64,000 nt of DNA from the NCBI GenBank assembly GCA_016271365.2, contig CM057449.1, positions 1,569,302,501 through 1,569,366,500 of the forward strand. Reading direction: 5' to 3'. Positions 11,960 to 22,730 of the stretch are shown one piece after another. The notes beneath the pieces were generated by a model. That model saw nothing but the letters and a program-made list of their open reading frames with translations, searched no databases and had not been told where the DNA came from. Origin of the DNA: Neoceratodus forsteri (Eukaryota; Chordata; Ceratodontiformes; Ceratodontidae). Each line of letters starts with the position of its first letter. The stretch's first letter is position 1. The translations under genes were made by a program, and so were the position numbers.

Positions 11960-12282
11960 AGAAGGGGTGGGCCCAGGGTGTCCTGGGGGAGGAGGTATTG
12001 GTTGGAGGTGGGTGCCATGGAGAAATAGGGGTGTTCAGGGTGGGGGGCGGTTGGCTACTGTGGGGTGGTAGAGGGGTGGGGCTCAGGGTGGTAGGGGGCA
12101 GGATGGGACATGGGCAGAGCAAGAAAGGTAACCATGAGTAGGCTGAGTGTGACAGCCTTGGTGCCTAATGCTATTTCTAACTTGGGGGGGGGTAAGGGGA
12201 ATAACTGACTTTCAGTGTGGGTGACTGCCGCTGTGGAGTTTTTTTTTTTCTTCAGAGTACAATATGCTAAAAGTGAGAACAA

Positions 12283-12639
12283 GGCAGGGGATAATGGTGG
12301 TTAGAACAGGAAAAAGCCAGAGGCAAGGTAGAAGGATTAATAGGAAAACTAAGATGCCTCTAGTGGCAGATCAGTATAAACTGCAAATGGGAAAATGGGC
12401 ACTTTGGGTGGGGAGGACCTCTCTCTGGGTGGGGGGAGGACCTCTCTCAAAACTTATATCAACTCTAAGAAATCTCTACATCAGACTAAACATTACTTAA
12501 AGTGAGAAAACAAAACATTTCAAGCAGAGATTAGTCCTAGCATTAATTTCTTGGCAGCAGTTCCTAGAAGACTTCTGGATTGCTGCACATAGTGTGAGTA
12601 ACACTGGCAAACAGGAGCAAGTGAGATTCCTCCAGGGGC
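12283..12639. other. Unassigned segment between LINE 5' end and O1 gag
   Basis: No coding match seen. It could be the 5' UTR of the minus-strand L2-like LINE or the far flank of the insert that begins at 8106. It contains a short duplicated TGGGTGGGGAGGACCTCTCTC-like unit (12406-12448). Confidence 0.35.
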
Positions 12640-12905
12640 AGATGCCGAAATTCAGAGTTCCAACCCATACCTTGCTTGAGAACTGCGCCGCCTCAGAAGG
12701 TGGGAGGTTTTCGACCCATCTTCAACGCGTGCACTTCGAGGACCCAGCGGTCCATGGAGAAGCAGGCATCACAGTTACCCATATCATGTGACAGACCCAG
12801 GCAGGTAAGACAGTGGTCATGGCAGTCCGTTATGGTAATCAGCTTGCCACAGGGGCACCGACGCATATGGGCACTGTCGTGGATTTAGAAGGCCCCAAAC
12901 CGGAT
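12640..12905 (-). pseudogene. DIRS gag N-terminal Cys/His module (O1)
   Basis: The minus strand reads MRRCPCG...DCHDHCLTCLGLSHDMGNCDACFS, then a basic segment. This matches the N-terminus of E gag (53296 downward) and fits the pattern C-x-C-x9-H-x2-C-x2-C-L-G-x2-H-x4-C-x2-C shared by B, D and E here, and in reduced form by C and G. It is probably a zinc-binding, nucleic-acid-contacting domain; that role is inferred. It is separated from the rest of gag by the LINE-bearing insertion. Confidence 0.75.
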
Positions 12906-13189
12906 TCATGACCACAAGGACAAATTAAAACAAAGAACAGTACCTGACACTGCACTTAATGAAAAAACAACAAAACAATAAAAAGGAGAGGTTTTATTGG
13001 CTTCCAATTAAGATCAGTGTCGGCGGAAGGCATGCGGCATTGAGTAAAACGCCACGGCAGAACTGATGCAGCTAGAAATCTGGATGCATGCTTCAGCTCC
13101 CATGGAGATCCAATCTTGATGGTGGGGAAAGAAGAACTGAGGAGGTTGGGGGGGCCAGTGTCAGTTACTGGCCAACCCTCGAGCACCAA

Positions 13190-13335
13190 GTAGTATGTCG
13201 GCCTCGATGGCAGCGCTGTCTCCGATGCCAGCCCCTCCTCCTAAGAAAAGCTTAAAGCGATACGCTGGCATGGGGTTTGGCACCTCTGACTGATACCCAC
13301 CAGTAATGAATGGTGAAGACTGATTTAGAGAAGAT
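13190..13335. repeat. Right terminal repeat of O1
   Basis: Ends with CAGTAATGAATGGTGAAGACTGATTTAGAGAAGAT, matching the arms of the O1 ICR (33-130) and the right end of E (about 60035-60074). The bases from 13336 already belong to the RNase H of element J. Confidence 0.7.
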
Positions 13336-13417
13336 CATGACATACTGGTTATCCATCTGGAGATGTACTACCCTGTTGTGAACTAGGTCAGGCAGGGCCT
13401 GCATATACCATACAGAA
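13336..13417 (-). pseudogene. 82-bp RNase H island of DIRS J
   Basis: The minus strand encodes a piece matching the RNase H motif LQMDN-x2-VM and the residues before it (LPDLVHNRVVHLQMDNQYVM). It is trapped between the right end of O1 (13335) and the left end of B (13418). Its continuation is at 27083: joining 13417 to 27083 restores E-x-R-A-V-L-Y in frame, the usual RNase H motif. Confidence 0.75.
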
Positions 13418-13640
13418 AGTACAGTGACATAAGAACGTACCGTAACAGTAGATCTTTGAGAGGAGCTGTTGCAGCAGGTAACACCATTAGAACTGAAGTT
13501 GGCAGGCACCAGGACCCCACAGAATACTTCTAGCTAGCAGTATACAGCGGAGAGCTGCCCCCCTGACATTGGCCCGCCCCCAACGTCCACCTATGGTATA
13601 AAAGGTTTGGTCCCCCAGCCCAACGTCAGTTCTCCCACCG
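13418..13640. repeat. Left inverted terminal repeat of DIRS B
   Basis: Pairs with about 26870-27082: GCTAGCTAG, GGTGCCTGCC, CAGGTAACACCATTAG and GTCCCCCAGCCCAAC all recur as complements. It contains TATAAAAG at 13597-13604, pointing inward on the plus strand. Confidence 0.85.
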
Positions 13641-13744
13641 GAGACCCCAGTGTATACAGAAGCTGGAGAACCAAGGAGGTTCCTCTACACTGAGTAAAGA
13701 GAGGTAACAGAAGCAGTCACCAGTGGGATGGAGGAAGGGAAAGC

Positions 13745-13832
13745 AGCACCTGCTGCAAGAGCTCCTCTTGAAGATCTACTATTATGGTAAGTTCTTACAT
13801 AACTTTACTACCTTACATTGAGGGGGCTCTTG
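13745..13832. repeat. ICR of DIRS B
   Basis: CTGCAAGAGCTCCTCTTGAAG and GAGGGGGCTCTTGCAGCAGG form arms. The core GATCTACTATTATGGTAAGTTCTTACATAACTTTACTACCTT copies the complement of the left end followed by that of the right end. Confidence 0.8.
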
Positions 13833-15230
13833 CAGCAGGCAACACTGTTAGGACTAAGTTCCAAGCAGTGAAAGAACTGACCCCAGACAGCTGGGAGGAG
13901 GCAGAATTCGGCGTAAGGTTCTCAAGAGAGCAGGTCCTGTAGGACTGCCAGTCCAAAACCTGCCCTGCACCTAGATGCAGTGTCCAGACTGTAATGCTGG
14001 ATGAAAGTGTGGACAGAACTCCAAGTAGCTGCTGCACAAATGTCAGCATTGGACACATTTCTGAAGGAGACAAACAAAGCAGCTACGCCCCTGGTAGAAT
14101 GACCTTTAACTGGGCCCGGTAAAGGCTTGTATTTGCGGTAACAAATAATGCAATTAACTAACCATTTGGACAAACATGGTTTTGAAACAAGAGCCCCTTT
14201 TTTCCTCAGGGTGAATGAAACAAATAACTGATCATTTTTTCTGATGGCTCAGATGCGGTCCAAATAATAACGCAGCACCCGGTGGACATCCCGAGTATGT
14301 AGTAAGGCCTCCCTTTGATTCGAATACTCTGGGTAATACACAGGCAGGTGGCTGTCTTGATTCACAGTACAATCAGACACCACCTTAGGAAGAAACTTAG
14401 GACTGGTCCTCAAGGACTCCCTACCCTTGTGGTAAACTAAATAAGGCTCTTTACACATCAGTCTGAAGCTCGGAAATTCTTCAAGCAGAAGTAATGGCAA
14501 CTAAAAATAACGCTTTCTATGACAGAAAGCATAGCTCGTAGCTTGGGGCAAAGTAAGTTTTTCTAAAATGAACAAAAGATCCCATGGGGGAAATGGGGTC
14601 CCTGATGGGAGGTTTCAGGTGTAGTATGCCGTGCAAAGAAAGTGCAGGAGAGGTCAAGCTGGGCAAGAGTCTTGCCTGCTACAGGCGCATGGTACACAGA
14701 GATGGTGGATAAGTGCACCTTGATCGATGAGTAACTCAATCCAGAGTCTGATAGGAAAAGGAGATACTCGAGAATGAGATTTTCCGGACAGGGGGATCTA
14801 GGTGATGAGCTGTGGCCCATATGCAGAACTGCTTCCACTTCATGGCATAAGTGACTCTAGTGGAAGGTTTCCAGGCTGCCACTAGAACGTCTGTCACCCG
14901 GGGAGACACCCCAAATCAGGTGACTGCTAAGTCTGTAGGAGTCATGCATGAAGGTACAATGACTTGAGGTCTGGGTGGACCAGAGTGCCCTGCTCCTGGG
15001 ACAGCAGATCGGAGCACAGAGGCAGGGGGATCGGAGGTTCCACTGCTAGTTGCTGGAAGAATGGAAACCATATCTGGCATGGCCAGTAAGGGGCTATTAG
15101 GATCATCTCTGCCCTCTCTGACTGCAACTTGAGAAGAACCCTCTGCAGTAATGGAAAGATAAGGAAGGCGTACAGAAACCACCCTGTGCAAGAGAGGGAC
15201 AATGCATCTCACCAAAAAACATCAGGCCCT
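13833..15230 (-). pseudogene. DIRS tyrosine recombinase (B), broken
   Basis: The C-terminal catalytic block at 13922-14173 keeps the HSTRG box (His-x-x-Arg type), ADICAAATWSSVHTF and HYSLD with the likely nucleophile Tyr. The middle (14249-14500) keeps LMCKEPYLVYHKG and VHRVLRYYLDR, but the first catalytic Arg box, read as SSRR in D, is not recognisable. The N-terminal core-binding part is at 14563-14838 (LILEYLLFLSDSGLSYSSIK, VHLSTISVYHAPV) and runs up to about 15215. Frame breaks occur between all three blocks. Confidence 0.8.
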
Positions 15231-16498
15231 GGTTATTTATGTAAAAGACCACCGACATATTGTTCATCTGGATCAAAAGAGGGCCCAGGAGTAGGTTCAT
15301 CTGAAAGGCTTGAAAAGCATATAGGGTCATCCTCATCTCCAAAACATTGATGTGGAGATGCTGTTCCAGTGGGGACCAGGACCCCTGAGTCTGGCAGTCT
15401 GCCAGATGGGCGCCCCAGCCCTGGCACAAAGTGTCCGTGGTCAGGATTGGTCGAGGTGACTCCGACCGGAAGTGGACCCCCCTTGGTAAGACTGGAGGGC
15501 TTCAACCACCATGTCAAGGTCTACCGCACCAAGTTGGATACCGACACCAGTTGTTCCAAATCATCTGTGCGCTGATCCCATTGGACCCGAAGGTTCCACT
15601 GGGCTACCCTAATGTGTGGGTGAGCCAAGGGAACCGTTACAATGGCCGCCACCATACAGTATGTCCCAGTAGTCTTAGAAAGGGTCTGGCTGGAACCTGG
15701 CGAGACAATAAGACCAGGTGAGCCAGTGCCTGAAGGCATTCTATCCTGTCTGGGGGAAGAAACGCTTTGCCTTGGGTGGTGTCCAAGATTACTAAAATGT
15801 ACTGAAGTTTCTGACTTGGCCAAGGAGAGGATTTGGGGAGGCTGAGGGTTATCCGCAGATCCTGAAACACAGTGAAAGTGGCCTGGATGATTCTGATCAA
15901 CTGATCCTTGGTGGGAGCTGTCAGAAGCCAGTCGTCTAGGTAAGGGAAGACATAATGGCCTTCCCTCCTTAAGGCCGCTGCCACTACTGTGAGGCACTTT
16001 GTAAAGACTCGAGGGGACGATGAGCCGAACGGCAGAGCCCAAATCTGGTAGTGGTTTCCTTGGAAGGGGAAGCGAAGGAATCTTCTGTGGGGTGGAAACA
16101 CCAAGATGTGAAAATAAGCATCCTGTATGTCCAGAGAACATAACCAATCCCCCTGATGAGGCAAGGGGAGAAGGCCAGGAAGAGTGATCATCCTGAACCG
16201 TTGATATTCTATGAACTGGTTCAGGTGGCTGAGGTCCAAGATGGGACACAGATCTCCAGTTCTCTTTGGAACCAGAAAGAAATGTGAGTAGAATCCCTTC
16301 CCCCACTGTGCCCATGGAACAGGTTCTATGGCCTGTTTTCGCAGGAGCGCTTGGATCTCTTCTTGGGTAAAGGTGACATTGGCGTGAGGGTGATGGGAGG
16401 GAACTGCAGGATTGTCTGGAGGAATCTCCCAAAACTCTAAAGTGTGCACCTGTTCCACTAACTGCAGAACCCACTGATCTCAGGTAATTCTGCGCCAA
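15103..16498 (-). pseudogene. DIRS reverse transcriptase/RNase H (B)
   Basis: One 273-residue open stretch (15637-16458) carries a nearly intact RT: FYSHFFLVPKRTG, ILDLSHLNQFI, LCSLDIQDAYFHI and FPYLDDWLLTAP with both catalytic Asp present. RNase H follows at 15103-15517 in other frames (TTDTLCQGWGAHL region, HINVLEMRMTLYAFQAF, IQMNNMSVVFYIN, where the D of MDN is N). It is the least damaged RT active site of the DIRS copies in the window. Confidence 0.85.
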
Positions 16499-16766
16499 CC
16501 CTCTCCGTAGAGAGAGAGAAAGAACCCCCCACCACCTTCCCCAAATATTTGGCTGGGGTCGGGTAAGGAGTCAAGCAGAGGACCCGGTGACAGGCAACGC
16601 AGCCTGGGAAGATCTGGGAGCTCTGGGGGCAGAGCCTCCTGTGGCTTAGGAAGTAGCCTTTCTCTCAAAGGCACTTCTGGGCTGTTGGCCTCTTGGTTGC
16701 TGCTTGGAGGTGCGACAAAAGGACTGCCGCTGGGATGATTTAGGCTGAGATCAGTACAATGTTTGA
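16480..16766 (-). pseudogene. DIRS gag, C-terminal end (B), cut by CR1
   Basis: Arg/Gln/Pro-rich sequence that precedes RT, including QPKSSQRQSF and a Leu/Pro-rich linker, resembling the gag-RT junction of D (about 56750-57010). It is cut near 16766; further gag appears at 22691-23165 and 25829-26778. Confidence 0.55.
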
Positions 16767-16934
16767 ACCAAATGTAAAGCCTTGCCTGATTCTTACAGGT
16801 GAATGATTATATTTTGGGAATCCTCGCCAAATGAAACAGGGCTTCTGAAAGGGGCATCTAAAAGATACCAGGTCACTATAACACGGACAAAACTGCGCAT
16901 AAAGAACCACGCTGTCTTAAGCGCGTATGGAAGT

Positions 16935-16989
16935 ACAGCGACAGGGGTATTAAGAGCGTTACAAAAATATCGCTACCCCCTGTCACTGT
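16935..16989. repeat. Short imperfect palindrome near CR1 copy 1 5' end
   Basis: ACAGCGACAGGGGTA and TACCCCCTGTCACTGT face each other across about 24 bp. It looks like abutting terminal inverted repeats of a tiny DNA element, or a hairpin. No target duplication was identified. Confidence 0.4.
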
Positions 16990-17180
16990 GGAACAAAAGA
17001 CAGAAGTGGGGAAAAGAGTTTTGAGCACTGCTGGTTGATTGCTTGGTCGAGCCGCTCCCATGGTGGTGTGGCCAAGGCACTCGACCCAGCAGTGGTGGGG
17101 GGCGGACCAGGGTTTGAAACCTTCCTTGAGTGAAATTTTACTTTACTCCTGTCTGTTTGGCCATGAGTAAGAGCTGCAGG

Positions 17181-17680
17181 GAGAATGCGGAGGCCACATC
17201 GGTGGGCTGCCCATGGAGGTCCCGCAGGGTTGTGGCAGCCGCATCGACGGCAGGAGAGAGAAATACCGGCTGAAGGCATCCAGAGTCGGGGAAGGCCACA
17301 GCGGTGGCCAGGAATGATTGGGCAGCGCCAGGGAGCTTGGCCAATTAAAGGCCAGGGTGCCATTTTTTTTAACTAGCGCTGGGCAATTTAAGGATGGACC
17401 CAGCGCCACTGTAATATTTTGGAGAGCTGAGGAGAATGCGAAGCTACATCGGTGGGCTGCCCATGGAGGTCACGGGGTTGGGCTGCATCGGCAGCGGAGA
17501 GAGAAATACCGCCAAGGCATCCAGAGTTGGGATGGCCACATCAGTGGCCAGGACTGATTGGGCAGCACCAGGGAGCTCGGCCAATTAAAGGCCAGGGTGC
17601 CATTTTTTTAACTTGTGGCTGGGCCAATTAAGGATCAGGCCCAGCCACCACTGGAACATGTGGGAGAGCTTACATTCGTC
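17181..17680 (+). repeat. Two tandem ~250-bp units in CR1 5' region
   Basis: Unit 1 (17181-17431) and unit 2 (17432-17680) share GAGAATGCG, CATCGGTGGGCTGCCCATGG, GAGAGAGAAATACCG, GGCATCCAGAGT, GACTGATTGGGCAGC and CCAATTAAAGGCCAGGGTGC in the same order. They lie upstream of CR1 ORF1, the position where some LINEs carry repeated promoter monomers. A further partial duplication (period about 117 bp) is at 17861-18015. Confidence 0.8.
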
Positions 17681-18416
17681 CTGCCCTCTATTAATTGCGC
17701 AGAGGAGGAGGGGCCAAGTGGCGGTAAGTCACTGATTGGCTGAGTGGTATACAGGGGTTTCAGGGATCTGGGAAGGGGGGATACTGTGGGGGGAGGGGCC
17801 CTATCTCCAGCTGTGACTCTGGTTATTCCTGGAACTGTGAGGGGCTGGAACTCTGTTAACTCATTTTTACCTTGTTTAGTAGCTTGATTCTAGTGCTATG
17901 TTTTAACTGTTAAGACTGTTAGGGGCTGGAACTCTGTTCATTCATTTCGACTGGTACTGCTGGGGACAAAAATTTGTTCATTTTTACCTTGTTTAGTAGC
18001 TTGGTTCTAGGGCTGTGTTTACAATTCACTGGCATTATACCCCCTAGTATGGCTGCCTGGAGAGGTGTACCAGGGGGTACACCTGGGGAAAGAGACCTGG
18101 TCAGGGGGAGCGTCCAAAAATGTTTGGTGAGGGTCCCTGTAGGTGGCCTTCAGCCACCAGGGCAGGCATCTTTGGCAGGGTTGTAGGGAGCACTGGTTGT
18201 GGGGCGGGGATGGTACTAAATTGGGCCTGGAGGGAGGGAGGGAGGTTGCCCAGTTTGTAGGCAATTATTGCAGATCAGGGGAGAGATTAATCGGGTGAGG
18301 ATGAAACTGGAGGTGTTGGGGGGTGAGATGAACGTGTCTGGGAGGGGTTGTGGGGGGCAGGTGGGCAGTGATGGAGCGAGACCTGGACACCTTTCATCAG
18401 ATGGGGGGGTGAACTT

Positions 18417-19688
18417 ATGGAGCGTGGACTTGTAACAAGGGGTGCATCTGCCATGGAGGAAACCAGCAGAGAAAGCAGTCTTAAGCTTAAGAGGATGGAG
18501 GGCGACAGGAGGGTTGGGGCTGACAGGGGCAGCCTAAAGTGGAGGACAGAGGGAAATCGGGAAAAAAAGAGGTTGGCATTGCGTACAATAAATGTGAGCC
18601 ATTACGTAGTTGGGTGGGGAAAAGAAGGGGGCCGAGGGAGGAACTGAGGAAATCAGACGGGGTGGGGATAGGTAAAGGTAATTCAACTAAGCAAGCTAGC
18701 GGGGGAGGAGGCAAATTAAGTGTCAAGCAGGGGAGGTGGGAAACCAGCAGAGGGCAGATGTGGCAGCTGAGGACATGCCTGGTGAGAAAGAAGGAGAAAT
18801 AGAGTCAAGGGAGGGTCACCCCTAGAGGGGGGAGGACCATACCAGAGAAGGGTCGAAGGTAAGGGAGCCCTGCAGGGGGCATGGAGGGGAAACAGGATTG
18901 TGAGGAGGCTGGTGGGGGTGAGTAGGAGCGAGCGTGGGAGGAGGGACTAGGCTTGCAGGAGCTGAGGGGGAGGTCTGAGAGGAAGGCAGGGCTGGGTAGG
19001 GGGGAGGAGACCAAACAGGGAGAAACCGGGGAACTAGGTCATAAAAAGTGTGGCAAGAAGGGTAGGGGCTACAAGGGGTTCTCTCCATAGGGAGACCGGA
19101 GGACAACCAGGAGGAAGTGGACTCGGGGGTTGGATTGGGAGCCCAGAAAGGAGGTAAACCAAAGGCAGAGGGAGACACTAAGGTACTCCTGTTTGGGGAC
19201 TTCATGATTAGGGGTATTCATTGGGAGGGGAAGTGGGAGGGAAAATCCAGTCAAGTTAAGGTAGTGGGTATTTCCGGTCTGACGGTGCATAGGGAAAAGT
19301 TCCTGGTATATGAGCTGGCAAAGGACTATGGAGGATCACAGACTTCCTGGTGCATCTGGGGACAAATGCTATCGAGGGGAAAAGTGTGCTGGAAATTCAG
19401 GTTCCGAGAACTGGCTAGGTTCTATCAGCACAATGGATGCACAGTCTCCTTCTCAGAAATATTGCCAGTGCCAAGGCCACTGTGGAGAACAAACAGATGA
19501 TCAGGAGGTCAATGACTGGCTCAGGCAGTGGAGAGAAACACGGGAATTGGGGTGTTGGGGGACTGGGGGGAGTTTGAGATGACAAGGACTGTATGCCCGG
19601 ACAGGCTTCACCTAAATCTGGTAGGGAAGAAAGTTCTAAAACAGGGGATGATGGATTTCATTCAGGCTAGATGGGGTTTAAACTTGTG
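18417..19688 (+). pseudogene. CR1 ORF1 relic with esterase-like domain
   Basis: CR1 ORF1 proteins of vertebrates carry an SGNH-type esterase domain. Here 19195-19215 reads G-D-F-M-I-R-G where the family has G-D-S-x-x-R-G, so the nucleophile Ser codon has become Phe (19201-19203). Near the end, 19600-19611 reads D-R-L-H followed by LNLVGKKVL, fitting the DxxH box at the domain's C-terminus, in the same frame. The stretch stops at 19686-19688, about 110 bp before ORF2 sequence. Upstream sequence (18417-19116) is basic, with several breaks. Confidence 0.65.
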
Positions 19689-19799
19689 AAGGAGGGAGGG
19701 GGCACAGTGAGGCTAACCCAGCCATACATTTCACAAGTAGGCCTGGCCTTCAACCTCTAGAAGGGGGGTCGGATGGTTACTTACGGGAGGAAGGTACCT

Positions 19800-22730
19800 T
19801 AGGAGAGGAAGGTGGGCAGACATATAAAAGGTCCAGGGTGGATATGGTAAAGGGGGGTAGGGACAAGGGTTGGAGGGTGGTGCTAACAACTGCCAGGAGC
19901 CTGGAGAAAAGATCCCAGAGTTACAGGCCATGCTGGTTGAGGGTGGGGTGGATGTAGCATCGGTCACTGAAACTTGGGCCACCCCTGGCCACGACTGGGA
20001 TCTTAATCTGAGTGGGTACACTCTGCTTAGGAAGGACAGGAAGGTGGGCAGAGGGGGAGAAGTAGCTATGTTCATTAGGGATAACACTGGAATTATTAGG
20101 GTAGAGGAAGCAGAGGGCAACGTGGAGGCCTTATGGGTCATCATGCATACCCCGGCAGGAGGGAAGATCCAAGACGGGGGTGTATATAGGTCCCCAGGGC
20201 TGGCAGAGGATCTGGAGGACTGTCTGCTGGCTAACATAAAGGGCCAGTGTGGTCCGGAAGGGGAAGGAGTGGTGTTGATGGGGGACCTTAATATGCCGGA
20301 TACTGATTGGGGAACTATGACATCCACTGTGACCAGAGAGCAGAGTCTGCCGGATGGCTTCCTGGATGTGTTCCTCACTCAGCAGGTGATGGATCCAATA
20401 AGGGAGGGTTATGTCCTGGATGTGGTTCTTGTGGATGGGGATTTTGTATGGGATCTGGTTGTGGAGGATCCCCTGGCTGGGAGCGACCACAACACGGTCT
20501 GGTTTGGGCTAAACTTGGGGTTGGGGGTGGGTTCCAGGATGATGACAGTGGATTTTAGGGGGGCAGACTTTAGGAGCATGGGAGAAATTCTCAAGGGGCA
20601 TTTGCAAGAGATAACACCAGGGATGGATGTAGAAGGTAGGTGGGAGATCATAAAACAGGGGCTACAGGAGACCACCAGGTCCTGTGCAAGAGTGAGGCGC
20701 AAGGGGGCTAGGTCTCGTAAACCGTGCTGGTAGTCTAAGGAGGTCCAGGAGGCAGTAAGGGAGAAGAGGGCTACCTACAGCGGGTACAAAACAATGAGAG
20801 GTGGGATGGATAGGGAGAACTACCATCTTGCAGCCAGGCAAGTCACCAGGGTGGTGAGGGGGGCAAAGGTCAGGAAAGAGAAGAGGCTGGCACATGGGAA
20901 ATGGGGAGGAGAAAAAGGGTTCTTTAGGTATATTGGAGAGTGGAGGAAGGTCAAAGGCCATCTCGGTAGGTTGAGGACAATGAGAGGGTGGGTGGAAGGG
21001 ACTGGGGAACAGGCGGTGGTACTGAATGAGTATTTTGCCTCGGTGTTCACTAGGGAGGAGGCTGGGAGACTTACAAAAATGGAGCTGCAGGACTTAGAAG
21101 GGGCAGCAGGCATGACATCTGGGGTACCTTCTGCCAAACAAGCCTTTGGGAGGGGTAACTCAGGGGTATGGTGTCAGGTTGGATCTGCTGAAGGGGGGGG
21201 GGGACCGATGTTGCTATCCCCATCGGCCGGGTGTGGGAAGCCCTCAAGTCCCTAAAACAAGAACAAATCTCCAAGGCCAGATGACATTCATCCTAGAGTT
21301 CTGTGGCAGTTGGAGGATGTTCTGGCTACATCTCTGGTGGATCTCTTTAACATGTCGCTAGAGATGGGAAGGGTGCCCAGGGATTGGAGGCAGGCACATG
21401 CTGTGCCCATCCATAAAGGGGGATTGAGAGAAATGCCAGGAAACTATAGACCTGTCAGTCTGACGTCGGTGGTGGGGAAAATAATGGAGGGCATACTTAA
21501 GGAAAGACTTGGGGGGTGGGGTTCTTGGAGGAGATGGGATACCTGGATAGTTGGCAGCATGGGTTTGTGCCAGGTAAATCATGTCAAATTAACCTTGTGG
21601 AGTTCTATGAGTGGGTGACATCAGTCCTCGACAGGGGAGACCAGTGGGTGTACTGTTCCTGGACTTCGGCGAGGCGTTTGATTCGGTCCCTCACAATGGC
21701 CTACTGAAGAAGCTGTGGGGGATGGGGGTAGGACCACTAATGCTAAGATGGATTGGAAATTGGCTTGCTGGGCACACTCAACAGGTAGTGGTCAGCAGGG
21801 AGGTCTTGTCTCCTAGGAAGGTCATTAGTGGGGTCCCACAGGGCTCAGTTCTGGGTCCGCTCCTGTTTAATGCCTACATCTCCGATATCAGGGAAGATAT
21901 TGTGTGCGAAATGAGTCTCTTTGTGGATGACTAAGCTGGGTGCAGTGGTGGAGGGAAAGGAGGGGAGGTTGGGCCCTGCAAGGGGACCTGGATACTCTGG
22001 ATAGGTGGTACTGCACCTGGAAATTTAAATTTAACTCCTCCAAGTGCAAGGTGCTATACCTTGGGCAGAGTAACCCCAAATATGTGTACACCTTGGGGGA
22101 GGAAGAGTTGCAGGCCACAGCAGGGGAGAAAGACATGGGAGTCCTGATGGATGTCAACATGAAAAATTCAGAGCAGTGCAGGAGGGCTGCGGTTAAGGCA
22201 AATAGGATGCTGGGTTGCATCGCAAGGTGGGGATTACTTCAAGGAACAGGGAAATTATTTTGTCGCTGTACAACAGCCTGGTTAGACCACACCTTGAGTA
22301 CTGTGTGCAGTACTGAAGGCTGCACTTAAGGTGGGACATCCAACTCCTGGAAAAGGTTCAGAGGAGAGCAGCCAAAATGATCCAGGGTCTGGTGGATATG
22401 ACATATGAGGAGAGACTAGAGAAGCTCAGCCTGTTCTCGCTGGAGGAAAGGAGGGACCAGGGGGACATGACTGAGGTCTTCAAGTACCGCAAGGGAGTCA
22501 ACAGGGTAAACCGAGATGGGATCTTTCAGCTGAAGGAGGGTGGAATCACCAGAGGACACAGCTGGAAGCCTGAGGGTGGAAGGATTAGGGAGGAAAGGAG
22601 AAGGAGATACTTCACCAAGAGAGTGGCGGAACCATGGAATGCTCTACCCGGGGAGCTGGTACTGGCTTCTACGGTGGAGGGGCTCAAGAGAGGGCAGGTC
22701 AGAGTCCCTGGAATCATCGTAAGAAGATGA
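19800..22730 (+). pseudogene. CR1 ORF2 (endonuclease-RT), broken
   Basis: Endonuclease 19870-20733 is open over 287 residues: VASVTETWA, GGEVAMFIRD, VLMGDLNMPDTDW and LAGSDHNTVWFGL, so the metal and His sites are kept. RT follows in three or more frames: PRDWRQAHAVPIHKGG and NYRPVSLTSVVGKIMEG (21310-21618), [36 protein letters not shown] and F-V-D-D in place of the usual FADD (21611-21934). The C-terminal part is at 21940-22690 ([38 protein letters not shown]). The last residues before the stop at 22728 probably run into DIRS B gag sequence. Confidence 0.85.

Larger units (their letters stand above)
8575..12282 (-). mobile_element. L2-like LINE, nearly full length, decayed
   Basis: A minus-strand APE-type LINE of the Jockey superfamily, closest by eye to L2 or related clades. 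It has an endonuclease (about 11000-11959), a linker (10440-10962) and RT (8855-10341). The 3' end at 8575 starts with TTTATTTATT on the plus strand, that is, a TAAA-type tail, resembling the tail of the second copy at 38141. The 5' limit is uncertain (12282 to about 12600). It is inserted into O1. Confidence 0.8.
1..13335 (-). mobile_element. DIRS element O1, gag-only type, 3' end outside window
   Basis: Seen: an ICR hairpin at 33-130 is followed directly by the C-terminal end of a DIRS gag (200-986). Gag resumes at 6821-8105 and 12640-12905, and a terminal repeat ends at 13335. The right end (...GGTGAAGACTGATTTAGAGAAGAT) is followed at once by RNase H sequence of element J. No RT, RNase H or recombinase sequence belongs to this copy. 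It is broken by DIRS A (987-6820) and by an insertion of about 4.5 kb holding an L2-like LINE. The left terminal repeat lies outside the window. Element E (46636-60074) has the same plan, so I infer a non-autonomous family rather than a one-off deletion. Confidence 0.75.
16767..22690 (+). mobile_element. CR1 LINE 1, long copy with 5' tandem units
   Basis: Plus-strand CR1 with a GC-rich 5' region (tandem units at 17181-17680), a decayed ORF1 with an esterase-like domain (about 18417-19688) and ORF2 with APE endonuclease and RT (about 19800 to 22690). It lies in gag of DIRS B. The usual CR1 3' tail, seen in copy 2 at 25718-25828, is missing, so the right border (about 22690) reflects a 3' deletion or is slightly misplaced. 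The left border is uncertain by about 200 bp. Confidence 0.75.

Noticed and set aside
17181..18020. CRISPR-like or satellite array
   Set aside because: Only two long units plus one partial duplication, in a CR1 5' region; no spaced short repeats.
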